Assembly (NCBI RefSeq): GCF_963665675.1
Contig: NZ_OY762426.1
Location: 248,001 to 312,000 of the forward strand
Source of the DNA: an uncultured Methanolobus sp.
GTDB lineage: Archaea > Halobacteriota > Methanosarcinia > Methanosarcinales > Methanosarcinaceae
Length of the DNA stretch: 64,000 bases
Direction of reading: 5' to 3'
Shown: positions 27,511 to 38,000 of the stretch, piece by piece
How the letters are laid out: every line of letters begins with the position of its first letter
How positions within the stretch are numbered: the stretch's first letter is position 1
Program-made: the position numbers and the translations under genes
The notes under the pieces: generated by a model
The model's database searches: none
Told to the model about the DNA's origin: nothing
The model's input: only the letters and a program-made list of their open reading frames with translations

Positions 27511-27960
27511 TTACTCGTAGAGACAGACCTCATCGATCCTGGTATAATTAACTATCTCTGAATCCTTGAAGTGGATAGCTATCTCACGCTGTGCGGATTC
27601 TGTTGAATCTGATGCGTGAACGACATTTCTGCCGGTCTCAACTGCAAAGTCTCCCCTGATTGTTCCAGGAAGTGCTTCAACAGGGTTTGTTGCACCATTT
27701 ACTGCACGCATGATTGCAATAGCATTCTTACCTTCAACAACCAATGAGACAGATGGTCCTGATGTTACGTACTCTATAAGTGAAGCAAAGAAAGGTCTTT
27801 CAACATGTTCCTTGTAGTGCTCCTTTGCACTTTCCTCACTCATGACACCAAGTCTCATAGCTGCGATCTTAAGACCACGTTTCTCTATTCTTGAAATGAT
27901 CTCGCCCATAAGTCCACGCTGTACTGCGTCCGGTTTGATCATAATGTATGTCTGTTCCAT
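27511..27960 (-). CDS. ndk: Nucleoside diphosphate kinase
   Basis: 149 residues, normal length. It transfers the gamma phosphate between nucleotides through a phosphohistidine: His115 in the [10 protein letters not shown] motif. [16 protein letters not shown] opens the protein as in all NDKs. It lies between rpl24e and infB in the conserved archaeal order, 13 nt after rpl24e. Confidence 0.97.
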   Translation of the reverse strand: MEQTYIMIKPDAVQRGLMGEIISRIEKRGLKIAAMRLGVMSEESAKEHYKEHVERPFFASLIEYVTSGPSVSLVVEGKNAIAIMRAVNGATNPVEALPGTIRGDFAVETGRNVVHASDSTESAQREIAIHFKDSEIVNYTRIDEVCLYE

Positions 27961-27973
27961 TTAGAACACCCGA

Positions 27974-28162
27974 TTATGCTTTCTTCAAGTATACTCTGCC
28001 CTGTTCGGTCCAGACGGTACGTCTTGGTAATCTTCCAAGCTCAAAGTTGCTTTCGCATTTGGATGAGCAGAAATAATATGTTGAGCCATCCTTCTTTACA
28101 AAAAGCTTACCTGTACCTGGTTCAAGAAGTTCACCGCAAAATGAACATTTTCTCTGTTCCAT
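27974..28162 (-). CDS. rpl24e: 50S ribosomal protein L24e
   Basis: 62 residues from ATG 28162; GAGGTGA upstream favours it over the GTG at 28171. It is a small zinc-ribbon protein with CSFCG near the start and CSSKC about 24 residues later, then [11 protein letters not shown], typical of L24e. Ten nt separate it from rps28e. Confidence 0.93.
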   Translation of the reverse strand: MEQRKCSFCGELLEPGTGKLFVKKDGSTYYFCSSKCESNFELGRLPRRTVWTEQGRVYLKKA

Positions 28163-28172
28163 ATCAGTCACC

Positions 28173-28388
28173 TCATCTGGTAGTCAGTTTTTTGGCTTCT
28201 CTGGAAGTCTCGATCAACATCATAATGTCACCGATCCTTACAGGACCAACGCAATTACGGGTGATTATACGGCCCTTGTCGCGTCCTTCAAGTACGCGGC
28301 ACTGGATCTGGCTGGCTTCACCATGCATACCGGTGTTTCCGATAACATCGATGACTTCAGCCGCATAGCCTGTATCTTCGTCTGCCAT
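28173..28388 (-). CDS. rps28e: 30S ribosomal protein S28e
   Basis: 71 residues, family-typical. [20 protein letters not shown] with [20 protein letters not shown] is diagnostic of S28e, and the protein ends in the usual Arg-rich tail (EAKKLTTR). It is preceded by GAGGTATCACT and follows rpl7ae by 22 nt. Confidence 0.95.
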   Translation of the reverse strand: MADEDTGYAAEVIDVIGNTGMHGEASQIQCRVLEGRDKGRIITRNCVGPVRIGDIMMLIETSREAKKLTTR

Positions 28389-28410
28389 AGTGATACCTCA
28401 CGTATCAGGT

Positions 28411-28767
28411 TTATTTAAGTGCACTTACTTTCTGTGCGACATCTTCAACTGTTTCGCTACCCTTGCCAGCGTCTACAATAGCAACTGCTGAGCAAGCGAC
28501 ACCGATTCCACAGGCTGCACCGAGCTCTTTCTGCTCTTTCACATATATGTATGCAGTGTTCTTCTCTTCACAGAGAGGTGCAATGTGTGCGATGACTTCT
28601 GCCGGATCGACATCCTCTGCAATAACTGCAAGCTTTGTAATGCCTCTCTCAATAGCTTTTGTCACTTCATTGATTCCTTTCTTTAATTTGCCTGTGTCTC
28701 TTGCAAGCTCTACACTCTCGAGTGCCTTGTTAGCGAGTTCTTCCGGAACGTCAAATTTTGCTGCCAT
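28411..28767 (-). CDS. rpl7ae: 50S ribosomal protein L7Ae
   Basis: 118 residues from ATG 28767, chosen because AGGAG precedes it; the upstream in-frame codons have no such site. L7Ae binds kink-turns in 23S rRNA and is also a core protein of archaeal C/D and H/ACA RNPs and RNase P. The [22 protein letters not shown] and [14 protein letters not shown] regions are family hallmarks. First gene of the translation operon; its leader has a hairpin next to the ribosome site. Confidence 0.95.
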   Translation of the reverse strand: MAAKFDVPEELANKALESVELARDTGKLKKGINEVTKAIERGITKLAVIAEDVDPAEVIAHIAPLCEEKNTAYIYVKEQKELGAACGIGVACSAVAIVDAGKGSETVEDVAQKVSALK

Positions 28768-28783
28768 ATTATTTTCTCCTTCG

Positions 28784-28808
28784 AAACCATGCTGTATACT
28801 CATGGTTT
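28784..28808 (-). promoter_or_regulatory. Leader hairpin before rpl7ae
   Basis: In the minus-strand RNA, AAACCAUG and CAUGGUUU form a perfect 8-bp stem around a 9-nt loop, ending just before the AGGAG of rpl7ae. Adjacent UGA and CGA bases leave room for tandem G-A pairs. Archaeal L7Ae is known to bind kink-turns in its own leader, so this is a candidate autoregulatory site, though a full C-stem is not evident. Confidence 0.35.
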
Positions 28809-29093
28809 TTCATTATTCATTGTGTGCCGCCAATGCGACTAATTTGGCCAATTACGATTGTAACAATGTATATCAATAAGTAAACTGACACAAAGTTATA
28901 TGCCAAAGTAACGGCTGTGAATTACAGCATTCCTGATTATAAGCATACTTATAGTTTTGCAGAATGCGCAATTGGAGTCTTTAAATAACCTGTTCAGGTA
29001 TAAACCTTGTGGCAGAAAGTATAGAAAAGGAAAGGTCGGATCAGAAAAGATAAGCCATATCTTTACTGACCCATTTTACAATTAATCTTACAA

Positions 29094-29951
29094 TCAATAA
29101 AACTGTTCCATTGCAAGATTGAAGAAATTAGAAGCATTGGCCGTAACAACTACCTTTGCTATTCTTCCGTCATCCTCAATGTCCACATCATACATCAGAT
29201 TTCTCTCAGTGCTGTTATCTTCAAGAGAGGATATTGTTTCAAGCGTTGTGTTAAGCGGATTAAGGAATATTTCAGTCTTGGAATAATTTCCATCTCCCAT
29301 ATTCCTGAACTCCAGGTAATGTTGATCGGCAATCATATCCTCTGAACTCAGCATCTGATACTCTGCACCAGGTTCTACATAAGAAAGTATCTCGGAATAT
29401 CCAGTGGAAACACTTGCCGTACCTGAAGAAACATCGATAACCTTTTCAAGGCTACTTTCTGAACCCAGAAGAGTCGGAGTGCCAATCACACTATAAAACT
29501 CACCATTTCTGGAAAGAAGCTGATATCCATTATAGGTATCTGCTGCCATATATCCAAAATTGACAACCTCAGGATTGAGCACGTGTGCCTCAAAAGCAAA
29601 GTCATCGTTATTGGAAGCTGAATATCTTCTGACGATCATAGTATTGTAAACAGAATACAGGTCAGTGATATTTGGAGCTAGGATCTGAAGCGGGGTGTTA
29701 TAGACTCTTGCATAATCCACATATGCTATATTCGTTGCTCCCTCCGGCGTTATCGTGAGTCCGTCAGAAATAGAATCCAGTTCTGCACCAAAATGGGTAC
29801 CACTGATAACTTCGAATCCGGGTGCATCCTCTAAATCTGTACTTAGATCTTCACCATCGTTGGAATCACCCATAAAGCTTGCAACGAAGTATGAAAAAAT
29901 AGACATAACCATTATGGCAGCTAAAAAAATTGCTCCGTATTTTTGATTCAT
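29094..29951 (-). CDS. Hypothetical membrane-anchored protein
   Basis: 285 residues. An N-terminal signal/anchor helix (GAIFLAAIMVMSIFSYFVASF) is followed by an extracellular, acidic, Ser/Thr-rich beta-type domain with no recognised motif. It looks like a conserved uncharacterised exported protein of methanogens. It lies 72 bp downstream of the SufB/D gene on the same strand and could be co-transcribed, but no functional link is obvious. Confidence 0.6.
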   Translation of the reverse strand: MNQKYGAIFLAAIMVMSIFSYFVASFMGDSNDGEDLSTDLEDAPGFEVISGTHFGAELDSISDGLTITPEGATNIAYVDYARVYNTPLQILAPNITDLYSVYNTMIVRRYSASNNDDFAFEAHVLNPEVVNFGYMAADTYNGYQLLSRNGEFYSVIGTPTLLGSESSLEKVIDVSSGTASVSTGYSEILSYVEPGAEYQMLSSEDMIADQHYLEFRNMGDGNYSKTEIFLNPLNTTLETISSLEDNSTERNLMYDVDIEDDGRIAKVVVTANASNFFNLAMEQFY

Positions 29952-30022
29952 TCATTTTCCTCAAATAATTGATTAACTGGATTAAATAAACCTAATTCAA
30001 AGTATAAATAAAAATAGGAAAG

Positions 30023-31246
30023 TCAGATTGCATTCTCTCCTATCTTTGCAATAGTAGCATCAATATCAGCCTTAAGTTCATCAGGTATTCCCTGGATACC
30101 AACATCAAGGAAACCTCTTACAATCATTCCCACTGCATCCTCTTCTGTAAGACCTCGTGCCATCAGGTATTCTATCTGCTCCCGTGCGATCCTTCCCACA
30201 GCAGCTTCATGTGACAGCTCGATATCCTCGACATTTGCCTCAAGTATAGGAATTGCCCTCTGCATTCCGCCACCAAGCACAAGTCCGTGGCATTCGAGGT
30301 GACCTTTTGCATTGTTTGCATTACCGATCATTTCACCACGGGCAATAGCTTTACCACCAGTGGTAATTGTTCTTGAAATTAGCTCAGCTTTTGTGTCCTC
30401 AGCATTGAACACAACTTTGCTCCCAAGATCAAGCTCAGAGTCCGGATGCGCAACAGCAATCGTGTTAAGCCTTGCAAAAGCACCCTTTCCTTCAAGAATA
30501 ACTGTAGGATATGACTGAACGGACTTTACAGGTTTCAGGGTAACATAGTTACTGATATATGAACCACCTTCCTCAACATGGACAACAGTCCTTGGCCTGA
30601 CACCTATCTCTTCACCCCAGTTGTGAATCATAGTGAAATTAAGGGTAGCTCCTTTTTTCACGTACATTTCCGAGATACCAAGGTGAAGACCTTTCTCGAT
30701 GCCATGCTTTGTAGAACATCCTGTAATAACATCAAGTTCAGCACCCTCTTCAACAATAACTATATTGTGAACTGTCTGGGAAACCTCCTTAGAACCAATA
30801 AGCAGACATGTCTGAACAGGCATCTTGGACTTCTTACCTGCAGGCGCCCTGATGAAATATCCGTTTGCATCCTGAAGATAACTCATTGCAGTGTACTTGT
30901 CCTGATCTGGCCCTACAAGCTTCCATGAATAGTCTTTTACCCAATCGTGGACCTTCATGGCATCACGCAGGGACATGAGTTCCACAACATTATCGTCACG
31001 CAGGGATGAATGTGTCACAGCATTGTTAAGCATCAGGAAACTACCTGACCTGTTATCCTCGGAAGGTGTAAATCCTACATTCAGGAGTGTCCTCTGATCT
31101 TCTTCACTTAATTCTTCGAGGTCATCCGCCTGCTCTTCCTCTTCTGATGCAAGCCCATATTCATTAAGGTCGAAATCCTCACCATATGCTGCATTTTTCT
31201 TGAGGGCTGCTTCTGCCTTCTTTCTCATATCTTCATCAGCTTGCAT
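30023..31246 (-). CDS. sufB: SufB/SufD-family Fe-S cluster assembly scaffold
   Basis: 407 residues from ATG 31246, with GAGGAG 7 nt upstream; it overlaps the end of sufC by 22 nt. The right-handed beta-helix core is visible (GAELDVITGCSTKHGIEKGLH, KGATLNFTMIHNWGEEIGV). The C-terminal HEAAVGRIAREQIEYLMARG is the SufB/D family signature. Methanogens usually have this single SufB/D protein with SufC. Together they form the ATP-driven scaffold for Fe-S cluster assembly. SufB versus SufD identity is not separable here. Confidence 0.92.
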   Translation of the reverse strand: MQADEDMRKKAEAALKKNAAYGEDFDLNEYGLASEEEEQADDLEELSEEDQRTLLNVGFTPSEDNRSGSFLMLNNAVTHSSLRDDNVVELMSLRDAMKVHDWVKDYSWKLVGPDQDKYTAMSYLQDANGYFIRAPAGKKSKMPVQTCLLIGSKEVSQTVHNIVIVEEGAELDVITGCSTKHGIEKGLHLGISEMYVKKGATLNFTMIHNWGEEIGVRPRTVVHVEEGGSYISNYVTLKPVKSVQSYPTVILEGKGAFARLNTIAVAHPDSELDLGSKVVFNAEDTKAELISRTITTGGKAIARGEMIGNANNAKGHLECHGLVLGGGMQRAIPILEANVEDIELSHEAAVGRIAREQIEYLMARGLTEEDAVGMIVRGFLDVGIQGIPDELKADIDATIAKIGENAI

Positions 31247-31971
31247 TTGATACACTCCTCGTATCCCTGTTCCTTGATCTCATTCAGCATCTCACGTGGG
31301 TTTCCTGAACACATAACTGTACCATTACACAGAATGTTTCCTCTGTCCGCCTCTATATAATCCAGTACCTGGCCTGTATGTGTAATTACCAGTGCTGACT
31401 TCCCATGCTTACACCTGTCACCTGCACATTTACAATCTTTCTGCAAAAGGTGTTTAATAGTATTTCCAAGCTGCTCAATACTTACAAGATCAACTCCGGA
31501 TTCAGGTTCATCAAGAAGAATGAAATCCGGATTCTGCGCTGATAGCTGTAAGAGCTCTGATCTCTTGATCTCCCCACCAGAGAATCCTACATTAACGTCT
31601 CTTTCAAAGAACCTTGCCATATCAAGGGTTTCTGCAAGTTCTTCTGTGTCTTTAACATCCTTAGAAATGACATTTAAAAGATCATGGAGTTTGACACCGC
31701 TCATATTAGGAGGTCTCTGTGTCATGATGCCCATTCCCATCTGCGCTCTTTCATAGACCGACATATGGGTGATATCCTCTCCTTTGAAGATTATTTCTCC
31801 TTCTACAACATTATAACCACTGAATCCCATCAGTGTCATGAGTAGAGCGGATTTGCCTGCTCCGTTTGGCCCGAAAAGAACGTTAGTATAACCGGCTTCA
31901 ACATTAAGGTCAACGCCTTTTAATATCCTTCGGCCGCCGATTTCAACTGTTAGATTTTTGATCTCCAGCAT
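31225..31971 (-). CDS. sufC: Fe-S cluster assembly ATPase SufC
   Basis: 248 residues. Walker A is GPNGAGKSALL, the signature FSGGEIKRSELLQL and Walker B DFILLDEPESGVDL, the Glu-Ser-Gly-Val-Asp form usual for SufC. A short Cys-containing insertion (KDCKCAGDRCKHGKS) and a Cys-rich C-terminus (EECIKCKLMKI) are extra. GGAGG upstream. It energises the SufB/D scaffold encoded next. A palindrome lies 29 bp upstream of its start. Confidence 0.95.
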   Translation of the reverse strand: MLEIKNLTVEIGGRRILKGVDLNVEAGYTNVLFGPNGAGKSALLMTLMGFSGYNVVEGEIIFKGEDITHMSVYERAQMGMGIMTQRPPNMSGVKLHDLLNVISKDVKDTEELAETLDMARFFERDVNVGFSGGEIKRSELLQLSAQNPDFILLDEPESGVDLVSIEQLGNTIKHLLQKDCKCAGDRCKHGKSALVITHTGQVLDYIEADRGNILCNGTVMCSGNPREMLNEIKEQGYEECIKCKLMKI

Positions 31972-31999
31972 AATATGGCCTCCTTTTTATGACAACATA

Positions 32000-32022
32000 C
32001 CCATGAAAGCAGCTTTCATGGG
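32000..32022. promoter_or_regulatory. 23-bp perfect palindrome upstream of sufC
   Basis: CCCATGAAAGC (32000-32010), A, GCTTTCATGGG (32012-32022): 11-bp arms without mismatch. It lies between a TATA-like TTTTTAACC (about 32054-32062, minus strand) and the sufC ribosome site, thus at or just after the start of transcription. Likely operator of an iron or Fe-S responsive regulator. Confidence 0.5.
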
Positions 32023-32164
32023 AATCCTGCATTACTATACGGGTTATCGGTTAAAAACCTATTGAAATTTGAGAAATATCGCCCAGAAATATTAGGATAA
32101 TTCGGTGCCCTGCCAGAGATATATTTTTGATAGTTACATGTAAAAACCTGTAAATGACAGATAT

Positions 32165-32404
32165 TTACAAACCTAATTCCTTAGCAATTTCCTGAAATTC
32201 CTTACCTTTATCCGTCGTGACATATATGTTACCTTTCTGTTCTATGAGGCCATTCTCCTGTAAAAGGGAAAGATACCTGTTCACAACTTCGAAATTCAGG
32301 TTTGCACGGTACACTATATGAGTTTTTTTTGCCCCTTCTAACGCAGCCCTTAAAATCTCCACACTTATGGCCGTTCTGCTTCTTCTTATAATAACCACAT
32401 CCAC
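32165..32404 (-). CDS. Small winged-helix DNA-binding protein
   Basis: 79 residues. RSRTAISVEILRAALEGAKKTHIVYRANLNFE and NRYLSLLQENGLIEQKGNIYVTTDKGKEF show the helix-turn-helix plus wing of archaeal HTH_45-like regulators. These are usually dimeric, with small size and a basic start (MDVVIIRRSR). An AT-rich TATA (TTAATTAAATAAC) precedes it. It is a candidate to bind the palindrome 140 bp downstream of its stop, before sufC. Confidence 0.8.
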   Translation of the reverse strand: MDVVIIRRSRTAISVEILRAALEGAKKTHIVYRANLNFEVVNRYLSLLQENGLIEQKGNIYVTTDKGKEFQEIAKELGL

Positions 32405-32480
32405 TACACAAAAATGTTATTTAATTAATATTTTTTTGTTTTTGAGGTGAACTTTTTCAAGGCATCAAAGTTATGGATAA

Positions 32481-32500
32481 GCCGGTACTGCCTTACCGGC
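32481..32500 (-). terminator. Hairpin at the end of the surface operon
   Basis: GCCGGTA (32481-32487) and TACCGGC (32494-32500) form a strong GC stem just beyond the stop of the 32525 gene in an AT-rich setting. It probably ends the dockerin-cohesin operon. Confidence 0.45.
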
Positions 32501-32524
32501 TTTCCAGACAAATTTTTAATTTGT

Positions 32525-33181
32525 TTAATTATCAGCCTTTTTGTGGATTAGTACTCCTGCAGCCACAAGCATTGAACCTATACTAACTAATGTTGGGAAA
32601 TCAGCACTTTGGGACTGAGTTTCTCCTTCAGCAGGAGTTTCTTCCTCTACAGAAGAGACCTCTTCAGCAGTTGTATCCGCAACACTGCCCATAGTCTCTT
32701 CTTCCTGTGTATCTTCAGCAACCTCCTCGGCCGGACTCTCTTGGGCCGGAGCAGAAGAGAAGCCACCTCCTCCTCCCGTAGTAGTTTTTGTTGATCCTGA
32801 AGAACTGCTGCCACTTGACGTTGCCTGAAGATTTACAGTAACTATATCTCCTGCATTCATACTGGAAATATCCACTACTTTTGTCTTCATGTTATTCACA
32901 TACAATGTCACACTGTCACATTCCGATACAGAGGAAATTCCCAACCTGTTTTCCCTGGTATCGCTGTAAGAGCCTGCATTGTCAACTGTGGTAGTACCTA
33001 CCACATCGTCACCACACATTGCCTTGATAACTGTTCCTGCAGGAGCAGAATTACCATCAATAGTTACAGTACCCTCAAGAACAATGGGCGGGTTGGCCGA
33101 AGCCACACCTGATAATAATATGCTGAGTATAATGATTTTAATAGCTAAAGCAAAGATCCGATCTGATTTCATTGTTACCAC
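32525..33181 (-). CDS. Surface protein with prealbumin-like domain, Ser/Glu linker and C-terminal anchor
   Basis: 218 residues. The signal peptide ends near SGVASA. A domain of about 95 residues (IVLEGTVTIDGNSAPAGTVI, DNAGSYSD) resembles carboxypeptidase-regulatory/SpaA-like folds. A low-complexity linker (SSGSSSSGSTKTTTGGGGG, then Glu/Thr-rich) follows, and a single C-terminal helix (TLVSIGSMLVAAGVLIHKK) anchors it. The linker could be glycosylated and span the S-layer. Third gene of the dockerin-cohesin group, separated from the cohesin gene by a hairpin. A protein of similar design is at 58994. Confidence 0.65.
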   Translation of the reverse strand: MVTMKSDRIFALAIKIIILSILLSGVASANPPIVLEGTVTIDGNSAPAGTVIKAMCGDDVVGTTTVDNAGSYSDTRENRLGISSVSECDSVTLYVNNMKTKVVDISSMNAGDIVTVNLQATSSGSSSSGSTKTTTGGGGGFSSAPAQESPAEEVAEDTQEEETMGSVADTTAEEVSSVEEETPAEGETQSQSADFPTLVSIGSMLVAAGVLIHKKADN

Positions 33182-33195
33182 CTAACAAATAAAAA

Positions 33196-33218
33196 GTGAG
33201 ATACAAACTGTATCTCAC
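33196..33218 (-). terminator. Hairpin with T-tract between cohesin and anchor genes
   Basis: GTGAGATAC (33196-33204) and GTATCTCAC (33210-33218) form a perfect stem. On the minus strand it is followed by TTTTTATTT, so it can partly terminate transcription after the cohesin gene and lower expression of 32525. Confidence 0.5.
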
Positions 33219-33246
33219 ATTGAATTGTCTCCTTTATGTTGCCTCT

Positions 33247-35064
33247 TTAACCGAGCAGGCATTCCTCCTGAACCAGGACATAGAATCCTTCATATGCATC
33301 CAGCTGGAAGTCAGCTGTTGTCACAAAGTTACCGGTCAGTTCTGATCCGTCCACAATGTTCAAACCTACGAATGCATAGTCATTTGCAGAAGGTACCCAT
33401 GGACCCTTGATCTTGATACAGCTGTCACCGATTGCTACAAGAGCAATGTCTGCAGACTGTGCTTCAAGAGCTGTGTGCCCAATAGCATTCCATCCAGGGT
33501 AGAGCCGGACTGTTGCTGGTGTTGCTGGAACAGTTGTTGACTTCTGGAGATATGTCTCAACGATTACAACATCTTCCTCCAGAGCGTTGTGTATCCAGTA
33601 TCCCTTAAGTGGTTCAAACTCAGTTGGAATAACCATTGTGTTTACTCCACTTGAAAGGTCATCATAGAACACTGCGTCAATCACTGTACTGTCAAAGTCA
33701 GTGAGTACATCATTCACATCCGGGGTCTCAAGTGCTTCAGGAACCGATATGAAATTCCAGCCAGGCTTCAACAAAATTCCTTCTGGGTTGTAGACAGTGA
33801 CACATATAATCTCAAATGATGTGTCCTGACCATCATCGATGGTAGCCTTTATGAGATATGATCCGTCAGGAACGGTAGTTGTATCGAACACGACACTCCA
33901 TCCATCTGTTCCATCTGTATCTTCTCCCAGTACACTCCAATCCTCACCAACATCATCGGCGTTGCAATCACCATCAAGATCTGCAAAGATCTCAAATGTA
34001 GCACTTACAACATCATCATCACCTGAGTCATCTACAACTGAAATGATCTCCACCTGTGAGACCGTTTCACCGGATGTGTGCGATGTGATGTTAGCTATTG
34101 GAACAGTGTTTGGTACATTTGTGACTTCAACGGTATCATCAATCTCATCTACACCAGGTATAGTTGTTGAGCCATCTACCATTGTAGCATCCTGGATATC
34201 CAAAAGATAAGAACCATCTGCTGCACCGGCATTCACTTCAAAGTCCAAGGTCACTAAGACACCTGACTGCATTGCAGGAGTTGAGTCTGCTACTGAGAAG
34301 TAAATACTTCCATCATCGGTCATGTCCTCTATGACGAAGGCATCTGAATCCTGAGCACCCATAAGACCAGAATAACTTGCTCCTGTAAGACTGAAGATAC
34401 TGTTGTCATAGGCAAGATCGAATTCTACTGCTGAAACACTGTTAGACTTTGAATCAATCACTACTGTTGCCTGGAAAGATTCGCCTTCACTGAAAGAACC
34501 TGAATCAGCTACTACCTGAACGAATGGGTCTTCCTCAACAACAATATCGCCGTCACCAACTTTCGCCTCACCGTCATTGACAGATACTCCAGTTAGAGTG
34601 GAAGTGCCACTTACAAGTGAAACACCAGAAAGGTCCAGATCATATAATGCATCAGCTGCGCCTGCCTTTACCTTGAAATTAACGGTAAGGATATTACCTG
34701 CTTGTGCTGCTGGAGTTGCGTCTGCTACTGAGAAAAAGATGTTACCATCATCTGTCATGTTCTCAATAACGAAGACATCTGAGTTCTGGGTGCCCATAAG
34801 ACCAGAGTAACTTGAACCAGTCATACTAAGAGCACTTGTGTCATAAACCAGATTAAATTCCACTGCATCAAGCGAAGCACCTTCAGAGTCCACAATAACC
34901 TCTACTGCAAATGTGTCTGATTGAGACAAATTATCAGTAAGAGATGGATCTACAGACAATGATGGAGATGCTGCTGCAAGACCTATACCTACCATGAAAC
35001 ACGCGAAAAATATCAAAAGGGAAGTAGCGGAAACTACCAAACCCTTCCTCTTTTCATTTGTCAT
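33247..35064 (-). CDS. Secreted protein with two cohesin domains
   Basis: 605 residues with a signal segment (about 10-33). Cohesin-like module 1 spans about 35-170 and module 2 about 180-315. Both share the pattern 'AVEFnLvYD.s.lslTG.SYSGLMG.Q.SD.FVIE.MTDDG.I.FSVAD.TPA' and differ little, so they arose by a recent duplication. An Ig/PKD-like domain (about 320-430) follows, then a C-terminal region with two PGWN repeats (LLKPGWNFISVP, RLYPGWNAIGHT) as in methanogen surface proteins. The upstream gene ends in a dockerin, giving a probable binding partner. No glycosidase is nearby, so the pair is non-cellulosomal. Confidence 0.8.
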   Translation of the reverse strand: MTNEKRKGLVVSATSLLIFFACFMVGIGLAAASPSLSVDPSLTDNLSQSDTFAVEVIVDSEGASLDAVEFNLVYDTSALSMTGSSYSGLMGTQNSDVFVIENMTDDGNIFFSVADATPAAQAGNILTVNFKVKAGAADALYDLDLSGVSLVSGTSTLTGVSVNDGEAKVGDGDIVVEEDPFVQVVADSGSFSEGESFQATVVIDSKSNSVSAVEFDLAYDNSIFSLTGASYSGLMGAQDSDAFVIEDMTDDGSIYFSVADSTPAMQSGVLVTLDFEVNAGAADGSYLLDIQDATMVDGSTTIPGVDEIDDTVEVTNVPNTVPIANITSHTSGETVSQVEIISVVDDSGDDDVVSATFEIFADLDGDCNADDVGEDWSVLGEDTDGTDGWSVVFDTTTVPDGSYLIKATIDDGQDTSFEIICVTVYNPEGILLKPGWNFISVPEALETPDVNDVLTDFDSTVIDAVFYDDLSSGVNTMVIPTEFEPLKGYWIHNALEEDVVIVETYLQKSTTVPATPATVRLYPGWNAIGHTALEAQSADIALVAIGDSCIKIKGPWVPSANDYAFVGLNIVDGSELTGNFVTTADFQLDAYEGFYVLVQEECLLG

Positions 35065-35081
35065 GATTTACACCCCTGTTG

Positions 35082-38000
35082 TTAATCAAACTCATATGCC
35101 TGGGCAAACTGTGCAAAGTCGACAATGTCAATATCGCCATCGTTATCGAAGTCGAAAACGTCATCGTAATTTGCTGCATTGTTGTATGCCTTAGCGAACT
35201 GTGCAAAGTCGATGATAGTTACATGACCATCTTCATTGTAGTCACCCTTCATACCATCATCACCGGAGAATACTGCACCTTCTGCCTGGTTCATGTAAAG
35301 GCCAACACCGTTTGCAGGGTCGTGGTAGAACATGAGCCTCTGGTCACCCAGGCTACGGTACTCTTCGTTGATGTACTCACAAAGATCAGAGTTTGGAGCA
35401 GTGAATGAACTGGTTACCAGATAGTCACCAGTACCATCCCAATTCCAGACATCAGGATAGACGAATTCCTTGTACTCATCAGGCAGTGTGCGGATGTGCA
35501 GCCACTTCCAGTATTCATCAGCATAGATGCGCTGTTCAACACTTGTGTCAAGGACTGTGCATTCACAGAGCAGCTCAAAGAGGTTGCTGTGGAATCTCTC
35601 TTCAGTCTCAGGTGCACCTGTGTAGTAGATATCAAGTGCTGGCTGTAGGTCTGATACACGAGATGCTATGTTGGTATTGTCATCGTAGTAGCATGTAACA
35701 TCAGTCTTGTCATATGGGTCCAGATCTATGTCGTCAATCATACAGTATTCACCATTAAATGGTGGAAGCAGCGGAATTGTTTCCATTGGCTGGACTGGTT
35801 CCTTTATTACTGAAAGGGTCCCAAGATCAGCTTCAGCCTCTTCCGGTACTGGGTTTCTGATGGTGATATACTTGAAAGTGTTAACGTATGTGGAATTGTA
35901 ACAATCATCACCTTCAAAAGTACTGCCGTAAATCATAGCAACATCATATTCTGCACCATCAACGAAGAACGACTCACCTGTGTACAGTACACGTCCAACG
36001 GTCACATAAACATAGTCCTCACTTGCTGAATCAGCTGTAATGAACCATGGATATTCGAAAACATCTGGTTGGTTGACAATTGCAACGTGTCTGCCTACGC
36101 TAACTGCCCCACCAGGGACAATACTTGCCTGATAATTCTGTTCAATGAGCTGATCCTCATCATTACCTGTGTAGTAGATATCCATTGTCAGGGTAATCAG
36201 TGGGTTGGAATTAAGACCTGAAATAGCAATGTCCTTTACAGCAACCTTGTGATCAAGGAACTGGATTTCAGAATTTATGCCATCTTCGTTCTGTACCCCT
36301 GCCTGAAGCTGGAATCTGTCAGAAGATATTACTATGTCAGTGCGACCATCATCATTATAGTCAGTTACTGCCCTGAGATAAGTCATATCATCTTCTTCAT
36401 CTCCATTGATATCCATTCCGTCAAGACCGATCTGTGCATCGTCATTGTCAGCTATCGGGAACCAGAAGTAAGTGTGTTTTCCATCGTTTGAATCAAGAGC
36501 TGTACCTTCTACTGGGTAGTAATTCAGATCAGTGAGCATGTAAGTATACTCAGTAACGATGTCATCAGTTGTTGTTTCAAACTTATTCCTGTCTTTGAGC
36601 CATACCTCGCCTGCAGGCTCAGTATAGTCCGGATCGAACCATTGTCTTATAAATACCTTCTCAGTAGAATCATCATTATTTACAAGAACACCTTCGACAG
36701 TGGAATCATGAGTATATACTGCAGGGCTCATTGTGACAAAGTCCATTTCAGGAGCTTCATCGTTTAGCGGATCAAATGGTCCTTCAGGATTGTCTGCTGA
36801 GTAAGGGAATGTAGCGTCCATGAGATCATTTACATCTGCAGAGCCCCCATAGAGTCTGAGACCATTGGTATTTGCATCAATTTCGTTAACGTAAATGTCT
36901 TCAATTCCGGTCTCCTGGTCGTACTCGAACATGAGTCTCTTATCAAGTCCATCCATTGAAAGACATCCATACTGTTCATAACAGAACTTTGTGTAAGGAG
37001 CTTCAAATGAGCTTGTTAAGATGAAATCTGCATAACTGTCATCTACATCAGGCAGAGCAGGATACACAAATTCCTTGTACTGGTACGGCTTTGTCAGAAT
37101 ATCAAGCCACTGCCACTGCTCAGTCTTTCCTTCATCGAGAATTTCCAAAAGATTTGTATCAAACCTTTCTTCCATTGATTCATCTACGAAGTAGATCTCA
37201 AGAGCATCAGCCATCAGTTTGCGTGCCGGGACATTTGTATTGTCTCCATAGTAGCATGTTGTTGTGTGATCAATTAATCCTGTGTACTCTACTGGCAGGT
37301 CTATGTCATCAATCATGATGTGCTCTCTGTTGAAAGGTGGAAGCAGTGGAATCATTTCATTTGCACTTACACTTTCCTTGATTACTGAAAGCTCTCCAAG
37401 GTCAACATCATAGTCTTCAGGAACCGGGTTTCTGATAGTGATGTACTTTACAGTGTTGTCATATGCCCAGCTACCATCATCTACACTTCCAAAGATAGCT
37501 GCAACATCATATTCTGCACCATCGACGAAGAAAGATTCACCCTGATAGAGTCTGCGTCCTACCGTTACGTAAGCATAGTTCATACTCACTGCGTCTGCTC
37601 TCAGGAACCATGAATAATCAAAGTCAGGTTCCATACTGTCAGCAACTGTATGCCTGCTTGCAACCAGATAATCACCTGGAACTATACTTGCCTGATAGTT
37701 TTGCTGAATGAGCTGAGGTTCATCATTACCAGTATAATAAACATCAACAGTGAGAGTCAGCAATGGGTTTGAGTTCAGACCACTGACAGCCACATCCTTG
37801 ACTACCACCATGTGGTCAAGGAACTGTAATTCATCTCCAACCTGAAGCTGGAATGAATCTGTTGCGATCTTTACATCCTTATATCCATCTGCATTCTGGT
37901 CCAGTGTGTCAAAGTCTCCAACCATTTCAAGATGTACCATATCATCTGAACCGTCTCCATCGGCATCCATGCCATCAAGACCTATCTGATCGTCATCGTT

